In this document: piece by piece, positions 1-12,211 of the stretch
How positions within the stretch are numbered: the stretch's first letter is position 1
Layout: every line of letters starts with the position of its first letter
Assembly (NCBI GenBank): GCA_914767715.1
Contig: OU612073.1
Coordinates: 2,418,001 to 2,482,000 of the forward strand
Length of the DNA: 64,000 bases
Direction of reading: 5' to 3'
Origin: Membranipora membranacea
Taxonomy: Eukaryota; Bryozoa; Gymnolaemata; Cheilostomatida; Membraniporidae
Notes under the pieces: generated by a model
What the model was told of the DNA's origin: nothing
Databases searched by the model: none
The model's input: the letters and a program-made list of their open reading frames with translations, nothing else
Position numbers and translations under genes: made by a program

Positions 1-212
1 ATGCCAGAGGGAGCCAGATATCCCAATTTCCCAGCAACAGATATAATTGGTTGTAGATGTTTCTGCTTTTATACTCTATTTTCTTGCCATTTGCGGTTGC
101 AGAAATAACCTTTCTGGACTGACAACACATAGCCAACACTCAAATATTAATGTATTTACCATCTATTAGTATGGCTCCAGCATGAGAACAGTTTACTCCC
201 CATTGTTTTCGA
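1..212. other. unique left flank, no gene seen
   Basis: AT-rich sequence in which I see no exon, RNA gene or repeat. It ends at the left edge of the hAT-like element and carries that element's left target-site copy at 205-212. Confidence 0.5.
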
Positions 213-1678
213 CAGGGCTCTCAACCACTCAGGTTTAGCCCGAGTTACTCAGATTTTTGGTTTAACTCAGGCTACTCAGGGGATTTGAGAATGTAAGCTA
301 AAAACTCAGATTTTGCTCGTTGGCAGAGATGAATAATATATAAATAATGCTAAATGTTGCCTTACAATAATTTATGCCTTATTATTAATGAATGATCAGG
401 TATTAGATTCTAGTTGTGATAAGCTATGTAAATAATACTGCACTGCCTAAACTAATAATACCAAAGATTATAAATACTCTCACTGCGCTGCCTATTCAAG
501 TCATTTATGTGAAATCGATATGGCTAAATTCCAATTTGCATTTGAGAATGCTTTTAAAATTTAGCTTGTAACGAACTTGACATGATTGAATGAATCTAGT
601 CTCTAATTTGAATACACTAATAATAATAAATTCTATTTATGAAACGCTTAATAAAATTGTTTAAAAACAATGGTTTCTAAGCGTTATAGAATATCGACAC
701 TTTACACCCAGACCCCCACTGAGATGAATAATAAAGATAACATCAAACTTTTGCATGAGAATAATGTGTGGTATTTGTTGTAGGTATTTCATTTCATTTG
801 TGATAAGCTATGGTCTTATTGAACTGCCAATCCCAGTGATTTGCGAAATAGATTATTATGTCTAAATAGAAGTTTAGACATGCTAAAAAAGTGATTTTGC
901 AGGTGAACCGGATAAATCCAGGCAATGATTTCAATAGCATCAAATTACATTGATTATGGCTTTCTACCCTGGCGCCTCGACTCGTCAGCCTTTAAATCAA
1001 TATTTCTACAACCATCATATTTTAACATCATGGGGATACATTTTCGCCTGTGGCGACGGCCTTGGTTAGTCCATATGAATTGGTTCATCTGGATCAAATC
1101 TAAAATTGTTTACGATTTTATGTTTACAAGTAATGCTCTAGGTTTTTATTGATTTACTTGCTATCACAAACATGAAATGTTGCGAGAAAAGGAAGCATAT
1201 ACTTTGTCAATAAAGGAGCTTGTTGCTAGAGTATGGAACTTGCATTTGAGGGCATCGCTCTAAAAAAATTGTGTTCGATGTGATGCTCATCAGCAAAACA
1301 GCACAATAATATCAAGGTCGCCTACGTCAAGCCTCAAATTCTTGGCAACATTAAAAACTTTCCTTAGTAATTTCTTGTCTATGGTACATATGCTCATATG
1401 CAAAACAGGCAGACAGTACATCAAGAGGGAAACCTTTGAACATCATGAAAGCTAATGGCTTTGAACTTAGATGCAACATAATTTTAACAACATACATTCT
1501 TTGACTTGCTTTGCCAGCTATTCTTTGCACATAATCTTCAAATATCAGGGAATATTGTGCCATCTCAGGCGTACCCTCAGCTGTTTATGCTCAGGGTGTT
1601 TTACACCTTTAAAATACCACTATATGACATGCTAATATCAAAACTCAGGATTCGAATCATCCCAGGTTGAGAGCCCTG
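213..1678. mobile_element. hAT-like non-autonomous DNA transposon
   Basis: The left end starts CAGGGCTCTCAACC at 213. The right end is its inverse, GGTTGAGAGCCCTG, ending at 1678. The flanking 8-mers are GTTTTCGA (205-212) and GGTTTCGA (1679-1686), identical at 7 of 8 bases, as expected for an aged 8-bp target-site duplication of the hAT superfamily. ACTCAG-type words cluster just inside both ends, like hAT subterminal repeats. The 1.47-kb interior is AT-rich. Short open frames at 925-1152 (+) and 1351-1563 (-) do not look like a transposase, so it is probably a deletion derivative or large MITE. It lies just outside the duplicated unit and is not seen near 41.2 kb. Confidence 0.75.
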
Positions 1679-1923
1679 GGTTTCGATGGTACAAATTTAC
1701 TGCAGTACCAATCCTAGAGGTCTAGGCTGAGTGTAAAAATGGTTGTCACGGTTAGGTCGATGTAATTTGCTGACCAATGTAGCATTTGTCTCCCCTAGCG
1801 AAGTGCTTGTTTTTGAGAATGCTTTACATCCAGACACCAAGTAATCAAATAAGACATGAGCATCCTCAATTAATTCCTGTAAACCAGTATCACATCCAAG
1901 AAATTTGAAATAGGCAAATAATA

Positions 1924-1957
1924 CAATATGTCACATACCATTGTATGTGACATATTG
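1924..1957. repeat. perfect 14-bp palindrome at the duplication edge
   Basis: Arms CAATATGTCACATA (1924-1937) and TATGTGACATATTG (1944-1957) are exact inverses around a 6-base spacer. Homology with the second unit starts inside the right arm; the matching site near 41208 keeps only that arm. The position suggests the hairpin took part in the duplication break, which is inference. Confidence 0.7.
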
Positions 1958-2595
1958 TTGGTTATTTGTTAGGTCATCTCTATGATTATATAACTTAATT
2001 TACCTCAAGCCCCCCTCAAGCGTTTAAACCTCGATAGATACCTGAAGGTCTGATGCACTAATCACCCTCCGCTGTATCAGCTGACTGATTGATCTTCATT
2101 GCTACTCTAGTTCTGTTTTAAGCTTCCTCACATTTCCAACTGAACTCCACTATATTGAATGCTGCCATAAAGATCGAAAGATTTGACTGGTTTGCCTCAC
2201 ATATAATGCTGCTATAGCGCTGACAACATCCAGGTAAGCTATCTATTTTTTATAGAAGTTGTGAGCTTGACTGAGTCTGCTTGATGTGGGCTGTGTCTCT
2301 CCTTTGTCAGCAGAGAACGGTAATTTAATCTACATGATGCATTACAGCACAAAAACTCACTGCTTTACTGAAACTAACTTATACAAGACAAACGATAGAG
2401 TAACAAACTAGAAAAGATGCATATAAAGCCAGTATTATAGTAGTGCTTTGCTTACACGAAGGGAATATGATGCCTCGTTCAAGTGTTTAACTATAGAGCT
2501 TTCAGCTCTTAGCTCTTACTCTGCTCAGAGCCCTTCAATACACCATATATACAGGACTACTTCCTTCATGATGACCTACTTTTGAGTTATTTTAC

Positions 2596-2708
2596 CATGG
2601 CAGACATGTTATTGCTATAGGTGTGCGTTGTTGAAGAAAAATTAGATTTTGCTTGCATGACACGTCCGTTTATTTGATCGGAGGTGGAACAAATCATGAA
2701 CAGGCAAT
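2596..2708 (-). pseudogene. candidate minus-strand exon, unrecognised
   Basis: Read on the minus strand, a pyrimidine-rich tract ending in TTTTAG precedes 2708 and a GTAAAA donor follows 2596. The frame between is open for about 37 codons (…STSDQINGRVMQAKSNF…). In unit 2 the same place has an extra T in a poly-T run, which shifts the frame, so at most one copy can be coding. No family is recognised. The splice signals are the only support, and it may be chance. Confidence 0.3.
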
Positions 2709-2879
2709 CTAAAAGAAAATAAGAGGATACAGAATAATTAGAATCATGATAACCCGCTTGTTGAATATTTTTTACACAAAAAATAAATATTACAACAAAG
2801 AGGCCATAAAGGACGGACATCAGTACCAGTGAAAAGGCCTTGTATCAGACATCAAATATGATGTGAGCAGGTTGAGATA

Positions 2880-5800
2880 TCAAACCTACTTTTATTGGTC
2901 AATCAAAGATACACAGACACAAGTGAGTACTGCCTAAATTTTGTGATCCAGTATGGCTTGTGCTGCAGGTAGGGTGGGAGCGATGCACCACCCACACTCT
3001 TTTGTTTTATCAAAATCACCTGCTGATAATAAATGCTAGGCTCTGCTTATTACTTTATGTTGGTTAAAAAATCAGTTCAGTCACTAATCACATTCCGTTG
3101 AAGAATAGGCGGTGAAATAGTGGGTGCCTTTAGGGCGAGGCGGTGATTTCTGCACAGATTTGCTTTCAGTTTGTAGGCAGGTCGGAGCACACCTGGGGTC
3201 CAAAAAGTTTCAGTAGTCGGTGGACTGCATGTGAAATTCAAGACTTCCATGCTGAAGACCGGCGCTTTAACAACTGTGCTAAATCTTCTTCCGCCTTCAG
3301 TTTACTGTAAAGTTAAAAAGACCGAAAAGATTAAAACTTGTATTGTTGCAGACACTTGGAGAGCCCACCTTTACTAGGGTTGACTCGGGTAGTTTAAAGA
3401 ACTTGTGTCTCACTAAACGATACCGGTATTATACCCTACATGTCAAATATTCAGTCAAATGTCGTTGCTTTTAACTATTTGTTATTTGTACACTTTTTAG
3501 AAGATTTCATCATATGCCGGGAGCCAGGTATTCTGAGTCAGGCCTGAGAACCAAGACACGTATTAAGCAATATTATCTACCTGTGTACAAGATGGATTAT
3601 AGGGGAGGGTAACTCCAAATTGTAATCATTTAAGAAGTGAAGTGAGGAAGAGCAGCCTCATAACCCTGGCTAGTACTAGTAGTAGTAACTATGGGGAGTA
3701 ACGCCTGGCTAGTGACAAATATTATCAGTGTGATGTAACGATGAGTTAGAGACTGAAGGTGAAAGACAAGGCTGCATACATAGAGGACTCTATCATCACA
3801 ATCAAAATCCAGTATTCAGTCACTAGAGGGTTTGTCACTGAATTCTGAAGGGGACACTGAGTCATAAACAAATTTGTAAAACTGTCACTCAGAGAAATAA
3901 GCATAATTTTTTTCACACACAAGTCAATGGTTTACACCAAATGCCACTACAAATGCACTTAAAAACTGTGCATTAATATGAAAACATTGATCAATAGACG
4001 CTTTAATAAAATTGAAGCTTATCATTAGAGAAATACAGTGACTCAGACTGCAACGTTATCAAGCATTCAATTTGTTCACTCCTGATTGATAGTGTAATGC
4101 CACAAATTTGCTCACTATTTGTCACTCACTTTGAATATTGTGTGAGATCAGAGTCTGCTCGATGGATTCGATTTGATCACCTCATTGATATTGCTGGATA
4201 AGAGGACTGCTATAATATTGAGTACATTAGGAGCACATCGTAGAGGTTTTACAGTACAGCTCCTGTAATATAAAACACATCTAGGCATACACAAATAGCT
4301 GAGTGCTCCTTTATTAGAATATCATGACAAAGTTTGATGGACTATGTTGGTTAAACAAGATGGGTTATGGTGACACTTTCATATGAAAACTTAATTCCCT
4401 TGGAGCAGCCCTTGAGAAATACAACAGATTGATTATATAGATAATGAGCTATCACATATTCCACTTTTGATCGTAACATATATCTGAAGTGTTACGGTCA
4501 GCGCACAAGAAACTTTTGTGGCTATTTTAGGTCTGCATCATTTAAGGCAGGATAGCAAGAATTCTTGGAACTCAAATGGATTGCACTGCCTTTTGTCAAA
4601 TTCTATCCAGCAGTTTTTTTATAGACAAGGCACCAAAATAGAAAGAGCACAGTTTCATCCCATATTGTCGCCGGGGGAGCGGTAACTCAGAGGTTTGGTA
4701 AAGTAAAATTTGGAGTAATCAGCTCTCTGATCAGAGAGGTGATAACTCCTAAGTATAGTTGGTACTGAGACATTAAAATCTCATCTCTGTTACCAAAATA
4801 TTTTGAGCAAGAAAGGGATAAGAAATCTGCTGTTAACTCAAACACTCTTTATACAAACCTCTAATCAGTGATGGTCTGCAGTAGTATATTATAGTAGAGT
4901 CATGGTCAATCAAAGATACACAGACACATATCAGTACTGCCTGAGTCATGTAATCCAGTAAGGCTGGTGCTGCAGGTAGGATGGGGGGGGGAGAGAACCA
5001 CCCACAGTCTTAGCTTCTGTCCGCATCACTTGCTGATAATGAAGCTGATGAGAATTAGAAGATATCACCATTAATTGTAATATTAACCTCTAACCTGAGT
5101 GTGTTATACTGTGAGAAGATCGAGTTAAGGGAAGGTACAGTCTCTGTCTCGTCATATACAGAATTAGATAGACTTGGTTGCAGTTAATCATATCTGTATA
5201 ATCTGATATCAATGGCTCCACCAGCTACACAGTCTACTGACATGGAGAGAGAGAATGTAAAATAGTAATTCTCTAGAAACATGATATTATAATGTCTCTG
5301 TTACTATCATTTTTGGTTGGTGTAAGTGAAGTGTAGTGAAATAGGCATATAATTATTAATTAAGACTGATAGTAAAAGAGAAAGACAAGTCTGCATGCAT
5401 AGAGTACACTCTGGTCACAATCAAACAGTAACTAGTGGGTGTTTTTCCGGATTATGAAGGAGACACTGAGTTAAAAACAAATTTGTCAAATTGCCGGAGA
5501 AACATGAGTCAATGGTGACATACCAAATGACGCTGTAAATGCCCTTATAGTGATCGGTTAGTATGAAGACATGGATCAATAAACGCTTTAATACCAATTG
5601 TAGCTTATCATAAGAAGCACAATCAGTTATACTTTGGGTCAGTTTTTATCTGATTTTAGATTTGGCGCTGGCTGACGGCTGACAGACTTAAAACTCAGGT
5701 AAGTTATCATAGAAATATTAAAATTGGATGTCATACACTATAATTGAAATGATGAACAAAGTAAAAAGGACCACCAGGAATAAGTCTTAGCGCTCAGACG

Positions 5801-6760
5801 GCTGTATAAACATAATAACTAAACATTTTATATTGTAGTCATTCTCTGAGTAAAGTAATTCCTGAGGCTAAGGGCTTTTGATCGGAGGTGTTTTCTTGAG
5901 CTTTATTTTAGCTGATACAATATATAAATGTTAGTCTAACTTCTCAGACGGCTTCATTATCAAGCATTCAATACGTTCCTTCCTAATTGCTTACTATTTG
6001 TTACCCACTTTGAATATTGTGTGAGATCAGAGAGCGCTCAATGAATTTGATTTGATCACCTCACAGATCAAGTTGGATGAGGACTGCTTTAACGTTGATT
6101 TCATCAAGAGCACAGGATAGAGGTACTACAGTACAACTCCTGTAATATAAAACACTTCTGGTCATGCATGGATAGCTGAGTGCTCTGTATTAGAATGTCA
6201 TAGGCAAGTTTGCTGGGTTATGTTAGCTAACCAAGCAAGATGTGTTATCATGTGTTATAGTAACATGAAAACATAACCCCCCCCCCCACGGGGAGCAGCC
6301 ATTGAGAAAAAAGAACAGTGAGCTTATATAGATTATGAGCTATCACACATTTAACTTCTAATCCTGACATACATTCGAAGTGTTACTGCCTGCATGCAAG
6401 AAACTGTTGTGGCTATTTGTTTCTGCGTCATTTAGAGTAGGATAGCAAGAATTTCTTGGGACTCAAATGTTTCACATTGGCTTTTGTCAAATTCAGCAAA
6501 TATTTTACATCAAGATAAAAGTTTCATTCTCATTCTGTGGTCGGGGGATTCAGTAATTCAGTTGTTTGGAAAAAATAATTTGGGGTAATCAGCTCTCTGA
6601 TCAGGGAGCTAATAACTCCTAAGTATAGTTCATTCTGTGACAGTTAAATCTCATCTATGTTTCCAAAACATTTTTATCATAAAAGGACAAAAAATATGCT
6701 GATAACTCAAACACTGTTTACACAAACCACTCATCTGTGATGGTCTGGTTGTATATATTA
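2880..6760. repeat. old diverged tandem duplication inside unit 1
   Basis: Two consecutive segments, about 2880-4900 and 4905-6760, share ordered landmarks: a stretch around TGCTGCAGGTAGG (2963 and 4969), the phrase CAATAGACGCTTTAATA against CAATAAACGCTTTAATA (about 3993 and 5578), TCAAGCATTCAAT (4059 and 5960), and the GGAGCAGCC block (4400 and 6291). They are clearly diverged, so this duplication is much older than the 39-kb one, and the pair recurs in unit 2. I see no convincing gene in it. An 11-base poly-C run lies at 6277-6287. Confidence 0.6.
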
Positions 6761-7647
6761 GTTAAGATACATCGTGTTGTTTCTGAGCAAAGTTAACGGC
6801 ATAATCTATAGTTAATGGCAGAGCATCAGTCATGCTTGGATCTCATTTCATACCCTCTCTCACAGTGTGTACTATCTATGCTTCACCTTATTATGATTAT
6901 GATTATTATTATGATCAGAGTTTACGACATACATGAGTGTACAGTGTACTGTAAACAGACTACACTAACACAAAGGTACAAGGATAAAAAGATATAGAGA
7001 GATCATTTATATCGGCATACTGATTGTTGTTATATCGCTGATTCATTTATTGTCAGGGCTGAAGAGGGAATATGAGGTTTAAGGGATGCCTGTATTCTTT
7101 TTTTTGGTATTTCCTATATTTGTTACTAGCTGCTTTCGAACTATCTATCATATCTAAAAGTTCACTTACCAAACAGGCAAGAGAGCAAGGCGAGGCCGTC
7201 CTAGTGTCCGACTAAATCAGCTGAAGCTATAATAAGTCTGCGGTATCTCAGTCAATCTTTCATCTCAAGCTTGATGATGGCATCAGTCTCTGGTATAACT
7301 GTATCTGGTTTTCAGCACTCAGCACTCACCTGACTTTAATAAGTGGATAAAACTATAAAACAATCATCACCTACTTCATCTTAGAAGAAACGGAACAGAA
7401 GCGCTTGCCTGACTGACATAGTATCAAATATATTATGTGTCTAGTAAGCAGTCCTGTTCTACTGCATGACTATGGAGTCGACTGAAGTTAGGCTATCTTA
7501 GGTATTTGTCGATAATTAAAGAGCGGACAATTCATAAATAACAATTAATTATTGCCATAATCAGATTGACAACCATTTGAATCTCACTTCAGTGATGGCA
7601 TGTGATAATAATCAGCTGACTGTTGTTCTGACATACTATGAGCTTAC

Positions 7648-8458
7648 CTGAGTGGATGGTTGGTTAGTAGACGGGCATCTGATGAGAACGTCTGATTAGT
7701 AGAGTCAGCAACTGGGGATATTATTTTTCTCACCATCTCATAATTAGTAGCTAAACATCTCTTTATGTCTGCGTAACACCTGTGGGTATTAGCAGCAGTC
7801 TTCATTTGAGGGTTCTGTTCTGTTAAAATAAAACAAAGCATGCCTTAACAACCATAAACAAGAGTACGAACCGTATGAATATAGACAGGACATTCTCATT
7901 TGTAGATTGGGATAAGGATATCGGGGACTGTATTTAGTGGAACAAAACAGGTCTGAGAAAAACAACTACTGATATTTTCCCATCATCCACTGTTAAAGTA
8001 CTTCATGGCTGCCACTGATGATAAGAGACATCATATGCCTTTCAAATGTTGATCAAAAGCTTCAGAGAGTGTGCAAGTTTAAAAAGGATAATTACCATGT
8101 ACCACTGAATACTGCATACTTACTAACTTGCTACTTGTAGATATATCACCATCTTCTTTGTACAAGCTATCAGCACTATGACAAAACCGTCTCTCCATTT
8201 AACATTCCAGTTCGTCAACACTGGGTCATTGGTTAGTACCAGCCGCCATCTTAGCCAGCCACTGCGGGTCCTACCAGGTGGTAGGTTGTACCTTAGCTTA
8301 GCTGATGATGGAGCTATTTTGATAAAACTAAGTCCTGCAATGAGGAATCAAGAGATGCCCATAGTTGGTCTGTGGGGAGTCAAGTAGTTGCTGATGTCAG
8401 TCGCGACTTCTCCATAGTGCATGGTTCGGAATATGCCGAGTCTGCGAAACTCTCGCAT
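7648..8458 (-). pseudogene. broken minus-strand gene, unit 1 copy, unrecognised family
   Basis: Two exons join in phase. The first runs from an ATG at 8458 to 8240 (MREFRRLG…, donor GTACTA); the second is 7819-7648 (acceptor TTTTAACAG, donor GTAAGC; EQNPQMKTAANTHRCYADIK…). The frame is supported by mostly synonymous differences against unit 2 (GAG/GAA, TTT/TTC). Two defects are visible. An in-frame TGA at 8348-8350 is also present in unit 2 and could come from CGA by CpG decay. One G is lost near 8267 (CGGGTCC here, CGGGGTCC in unit 2), which shifts the frame before the donor. The last codons before the splice read LPPGRTPQWLAKMAA in unit 2. More exons may exist on both sides, for example an open stretch near 8608-8668. 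I do not recognise the protein. Confidence 0.55.
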
Positions 8459-9647
8459 TGTGGGTAGGTAATGTTTTCAACAATAATATCATGTATTCTC
8501 AGAAGATTGGCATAGTTTGAGATACAATATCAGACACCCTCAAAATGTACATTGTAATATGTTATGCCCAGATCAGGGTATGCTATAATAAAAGTACTTG
8601 CCTATACATAATATATGTGCAGCCTGTTAATGAGTTGCTCATCAGGGGATACCACCTTCTACACAAACAATAAAACTTGTCATTCAATGCAGGGAGATTG
8701 AAGAGGAGAATTGGGCTTTTTATAACATATCTATAATATGAGTAGAATCACTTTGATGTATTATGCACCAATAGTCCCTCTTCTGCATGTTTTTCATAAG
8801 GTACCAACTGCCCATACAGTTTTCAGTAAATGCATGAAGCCTACATCATTGATTGTCTCAAATAACACTCTCACTTCCCAGAGAATTTCATGGGATTGCA
8901 TGACAAACAATGACAGTTATGTAACAGCTGGCTGACCAATTAGTCATAATAGCTATATATTATGTTTGATTACTCGTTGCTTGGGCTGGGACTGGAAATA
9001 AATTTATTCTGTGATCTTGGAATTTGCCAAAAACCAATTAGTCTTTGGAATTGTGTATTGCAATGAGCTTTTGTTGGTTCCCACTTCCACCTACAATCAA
9101 GCTACTAAATCTCACCAAGGTAAACTCTTTAATTGTAGTTATACTAGCATTTTTTTAAATTTATTACTTGCTTCTTGTGCAATAAATTATTCAAACAGGA
9201 AATGACATTAAATGAACATACTTGAACCACCCTTTTTCATTAGAAGAATCTCATTGGCCAATTCAGTCATTTCAAGCACATGATTGGCTTTATACCGGTT
9301 TCCGGTTAGCCACTGTTGAGAATCCCAATTAACCAAAATATCTTGAAGCTGAATACAGTGAATTTCTCAACAGAACTCATCATCCATCAGAAGTAGCATA
9401 GGGCAGGCTCCCTGTCGAAACAATATCCTCCTTTTAAAGTGTTTAACTAAGGAATAAGATACTTTTTGTTAATTTTACTCTTTGGTGTAACTCATTGTCT
9501 TCACTCCTTGGTTAATTCAAGGAGTAAAACTCTTATACTCCTATATTATATTAGGTGTTTTGATACACAAGTTGCTGTGTTTTGCTGCAGACACAGAGTA
9601 TGGAGACTGTATTACAAAGTTTTAATTTACAGTTTGTTAACTTGTAG
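8459..9647. other. spacer between divergent genes, CCAAT-type boxes
   Basis: No clear exon except a weak minus-strand candidate at 8608-8668. At 9250-9300 ATTGGCCAAT and GATTGG words lie close together, as in many animal promoters, between a minus-strand gene and a plus-strand gene. At about 9558 unit 1 lacks the 4.2 kb that unit 2 has at 49362-53566. Confidence 0.35.
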
Positions 9648-9954
9648 ACACTAACACGACAGCCTTCTGACCTGGAGCAGAAGCTTGTTGAGATGACTGA
9701 TATATACACAGATGAAATCAAGAAACTTTCCTCAGGTAAAATCAAGCTGGCACTTTCAAATGATATTCAAGTTTATGCTCTCTCAGGGTGACTTTTTATC
9801 AACTTTATCAACAACTTAGTAAGATATGACAGCATGAAAGGTTGCTCTAAACTCTTGCTCTAACTGATCGATATAGAACTCAGACGATTGACAAAATATT
9901 GGTGAGAACTACAATCTGTTTGGTGTGTATACCCGAGAGGAGTCAATGTTAGCA

Positions 9955-10070
9955 AGAGTTAAGTTTAGCTAGGGGATGACTTAAGAGTTAAGTTTAGCTA
10001 GGGGATGACTTAAGAGTTAAGTTTAGCTAGGGGATGACTTAGGAGTTAAGTTTAGCTAGGGGATGACTTA
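9955..10070. repeat. 29-bp minisatellite, four copies
   Basis: Four tandem copies of a 29-base unit containing AAGTTTAGCTAGGGGATGAC lie in an intron of the coiled-coil gene. The first three are identical over the visible core; the fourth starts GGAGTT instead of AGAGTT. Unit 2 has the same four copies with the same variant at 53976-54091. Confidence 0.9.
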
Positions 10071-10473
10071 ATTGTAAGCTAGCACTGAATGTTGGCTGCT
10101 GAGGTGGGAGTCTATATAAAGTAAAGATTGTGAGTTAAGCTGTTTCAAGTATGCGCAAGATGGCAAAAGTTTCCTCCTACCAATAAATTTACTCCTATAA
10201 TATATATTTATAACCCTTTTACGAGTTGTACCCTCATGAGGAAAAAGAAAGCAAGACAGTTAAATATAGTATATGATTTTGAAATATGTATATGAAAGGA
10301 AGTTTTTTTCTGATTTACAATGATCCTTGTCTAAAGAAATTTTACAAATGCGTTGTTAACGCCTGGCAGAGGACATTTGTGTTGTGTGTCAGGACACACC
10401 TTGCGAAACATCAAATATTAATTGAGATTTAGCTTTTTTGGATCAAGCTTCAATCTGGATTTATGTGTTTCAG

Positions 10474-10583
10474 AAAACTCACACTTGAAAGCTGATAAAC
10501 AGGAAATACATGAGAAGAGGCAGTTTCTGGAGATAGAGTTACAAAAAGCTAAACTGGCTCTTGAAGAATCTCATAAGAACCAA
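10474..10583 (+). pseudogene. coiled-coil exon with destroyed splice donor
   Basis: The exon encodes ENSHLKADKQ… to …EESHKNQ. In unit 2 the exon end is followed by GTAAGA. Here the same place reads TAAAGA, so the donor GT is gone and a TAA stop follows Gln directly. Read-through would end the protein here. Confidence 0.8.
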
Positions 10584-11172
10584 TAAAGAGAGAAAAAATA
10601 AAATTCTAGTGGGCTCAGGAAGGCAAGCAATATGTTGTATGTTAATCCAGAACTTCATTACTTCATCACATTATTATTATTAGCTTTTCATGGCCTCAGA
10701 TTTCCCATTGCCACTGAATAATCCTTAGTGGTCACTGAGAGAGACAGATAATTTGATGGGAAGGTGTCTCTTTTTATCCTCGTCTTTGTTGTCACTAAAG
10801 TGGTCACTGTTATCAGACTCCCGTATCAGGTGATGATAATGATAATATACCTACATTATGAATGATCCTTGATTAGTTTATGCGCTAAGAGGATAAACGT
10901 CTAATAGTTCTAGTATATGTTTATGACCAGGATCGAGTCATTGTAGTTCTGTTTGTGAAGCTGGTTGAGAAAATTAAATTTGTGTTTTTAGGGTGAGAAG
11001 CAAGAAATCATTTCAGCAGAAAAGAGTCGGGGAGACAACCTTCTGAAGAAAGTAGCTCACTTAGATCGCCAGCTGATAGAGGAAAAGCAACTTAGGTACA
11101 CTTGATTGGTCTTAGTCTGCTGCTTGTTATGTCATAGTCACTGGATACAAATTTATCAGAAACCATTGCGTC

Positions 11173-11272
11173 CTCTCATCCTCTGCATGATGATGTCACA
11201 GTGAACAGGATGTGCACTACAAGAAACAAACACTTCCTGTTCACTGTGACATCACAATGCAGAGAATGAGAG
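11173..11272. repeat. fold-back element (38-bp arms)
   Basis: Arms 11173-11210 and 11235-11272 are inverses of each other with only a few mismatches (core GATGTCACAGTGAACAGGA). They lie around a 24-base loop in an intron. The size and structure fit a small MITE. The same element is at 55222-55321 in unit 2. Confidence 0.75.
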
Positions 11273-12081
11273 TTACCTTCCCTTATTGGAGGCACTCTTT
11301 CCAACATCAATAATTCATGCTAAGTAGAGCATTGAATTTTTCTGTCATGTAAATCTGATACAACTTTATCATAAGTAACTGCCGGACTATGCATTCATCT
11401 TTGGGTAGCCTTTAAGTATGTATGAATGCATATACTAACAATAGATGTCTCTCTGTTCTAGATTTGCTTTGGATAGAGCTAGTGGAGAACTTGGGCAGAG
11501 ATTTGATGAGATGGAGACCTTACTCAAACAAGAACCCTTAGAGGTAACCTTGGGGTCACTTAGTCTGTTAGAGATATAGGAAGATGTCTATTTGCTCTAA
11601 TAAACAACACACGTCTCACGTCTTTTTATAGTCTCGATACCCTGTGATACCGTGTGAGAAACCTTGATGTTGCTTGAGTTTTAGTTTCTGGTAGCAGTAC
11701 GGTCTACGCATTGTATACTAATAGTAGATCTCTTATTATTCAAAGAGTTGGCAATTAATCCATATTTTATGCCCACTGCTTTATTATGGTGTGGATTTTT
11801 AGATCTCGTCTCAATAAGCGTCTTATGATTCATTTATTGGGGAAGGAGACCATCAAATGATGCCCCTACCTAATTGTTCCCTCTTGATTTAATAATAAAA
11901 GTTGCAAAAAATATGGTCTTTTTCAGAGACAAGGGTGCAGAATTTAAGCAATCCACTAGTCGGTTAATTTGGCAATGTCCATAAATGTCACAAAACTCTC
12001 CGATCTTGTGAATTTTATCTACGATTATCAATGATTACCGGTATTAAAAATAATATTATCAGTTTTTATTCTTCAATTCAG

Positions 12082-12211
12082 ACACAAAACTTCACCACAG
12101 ACTTTGTAAGAATGAAGAAAGATTTGAGTAAGAAATGTGAGGAGGTGAAATGAGAGAAGGACAGACACCGATCTATCGAACAGGAAATGGTCACCGTCTG
12201 TCAGGAGCTCG
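12082..12211 (+). pseudogene. coiled-coil exon with stop shared by both copies
   Basis: The frame reads TQNFTTDFVRMKKDL…KCEEVK, then TGA (12151-12153), then EKDRHRSIEQEMVTVCQEL, and ends in phase 1 so that it joins the exon at 12778 (ETKIGEMEN…). The same TGA is at 56205-56207. A CGA (Arg) ancestor fits the charge pattern and CpG decay. Removal as a 43-base mini-intron (GTGAAA…CAG) is possible but would delete well-formed heptads. Confidence 0.7.

Noticed and set aside
12150-12190. Idea that TGA is a sense codon in this organism
   Set aside because: The intact 1557-residue gene has no internal TGA, and the coiled-coil gene itself ends normally with TGA. CpG decay of CGA explains the two shared cases.
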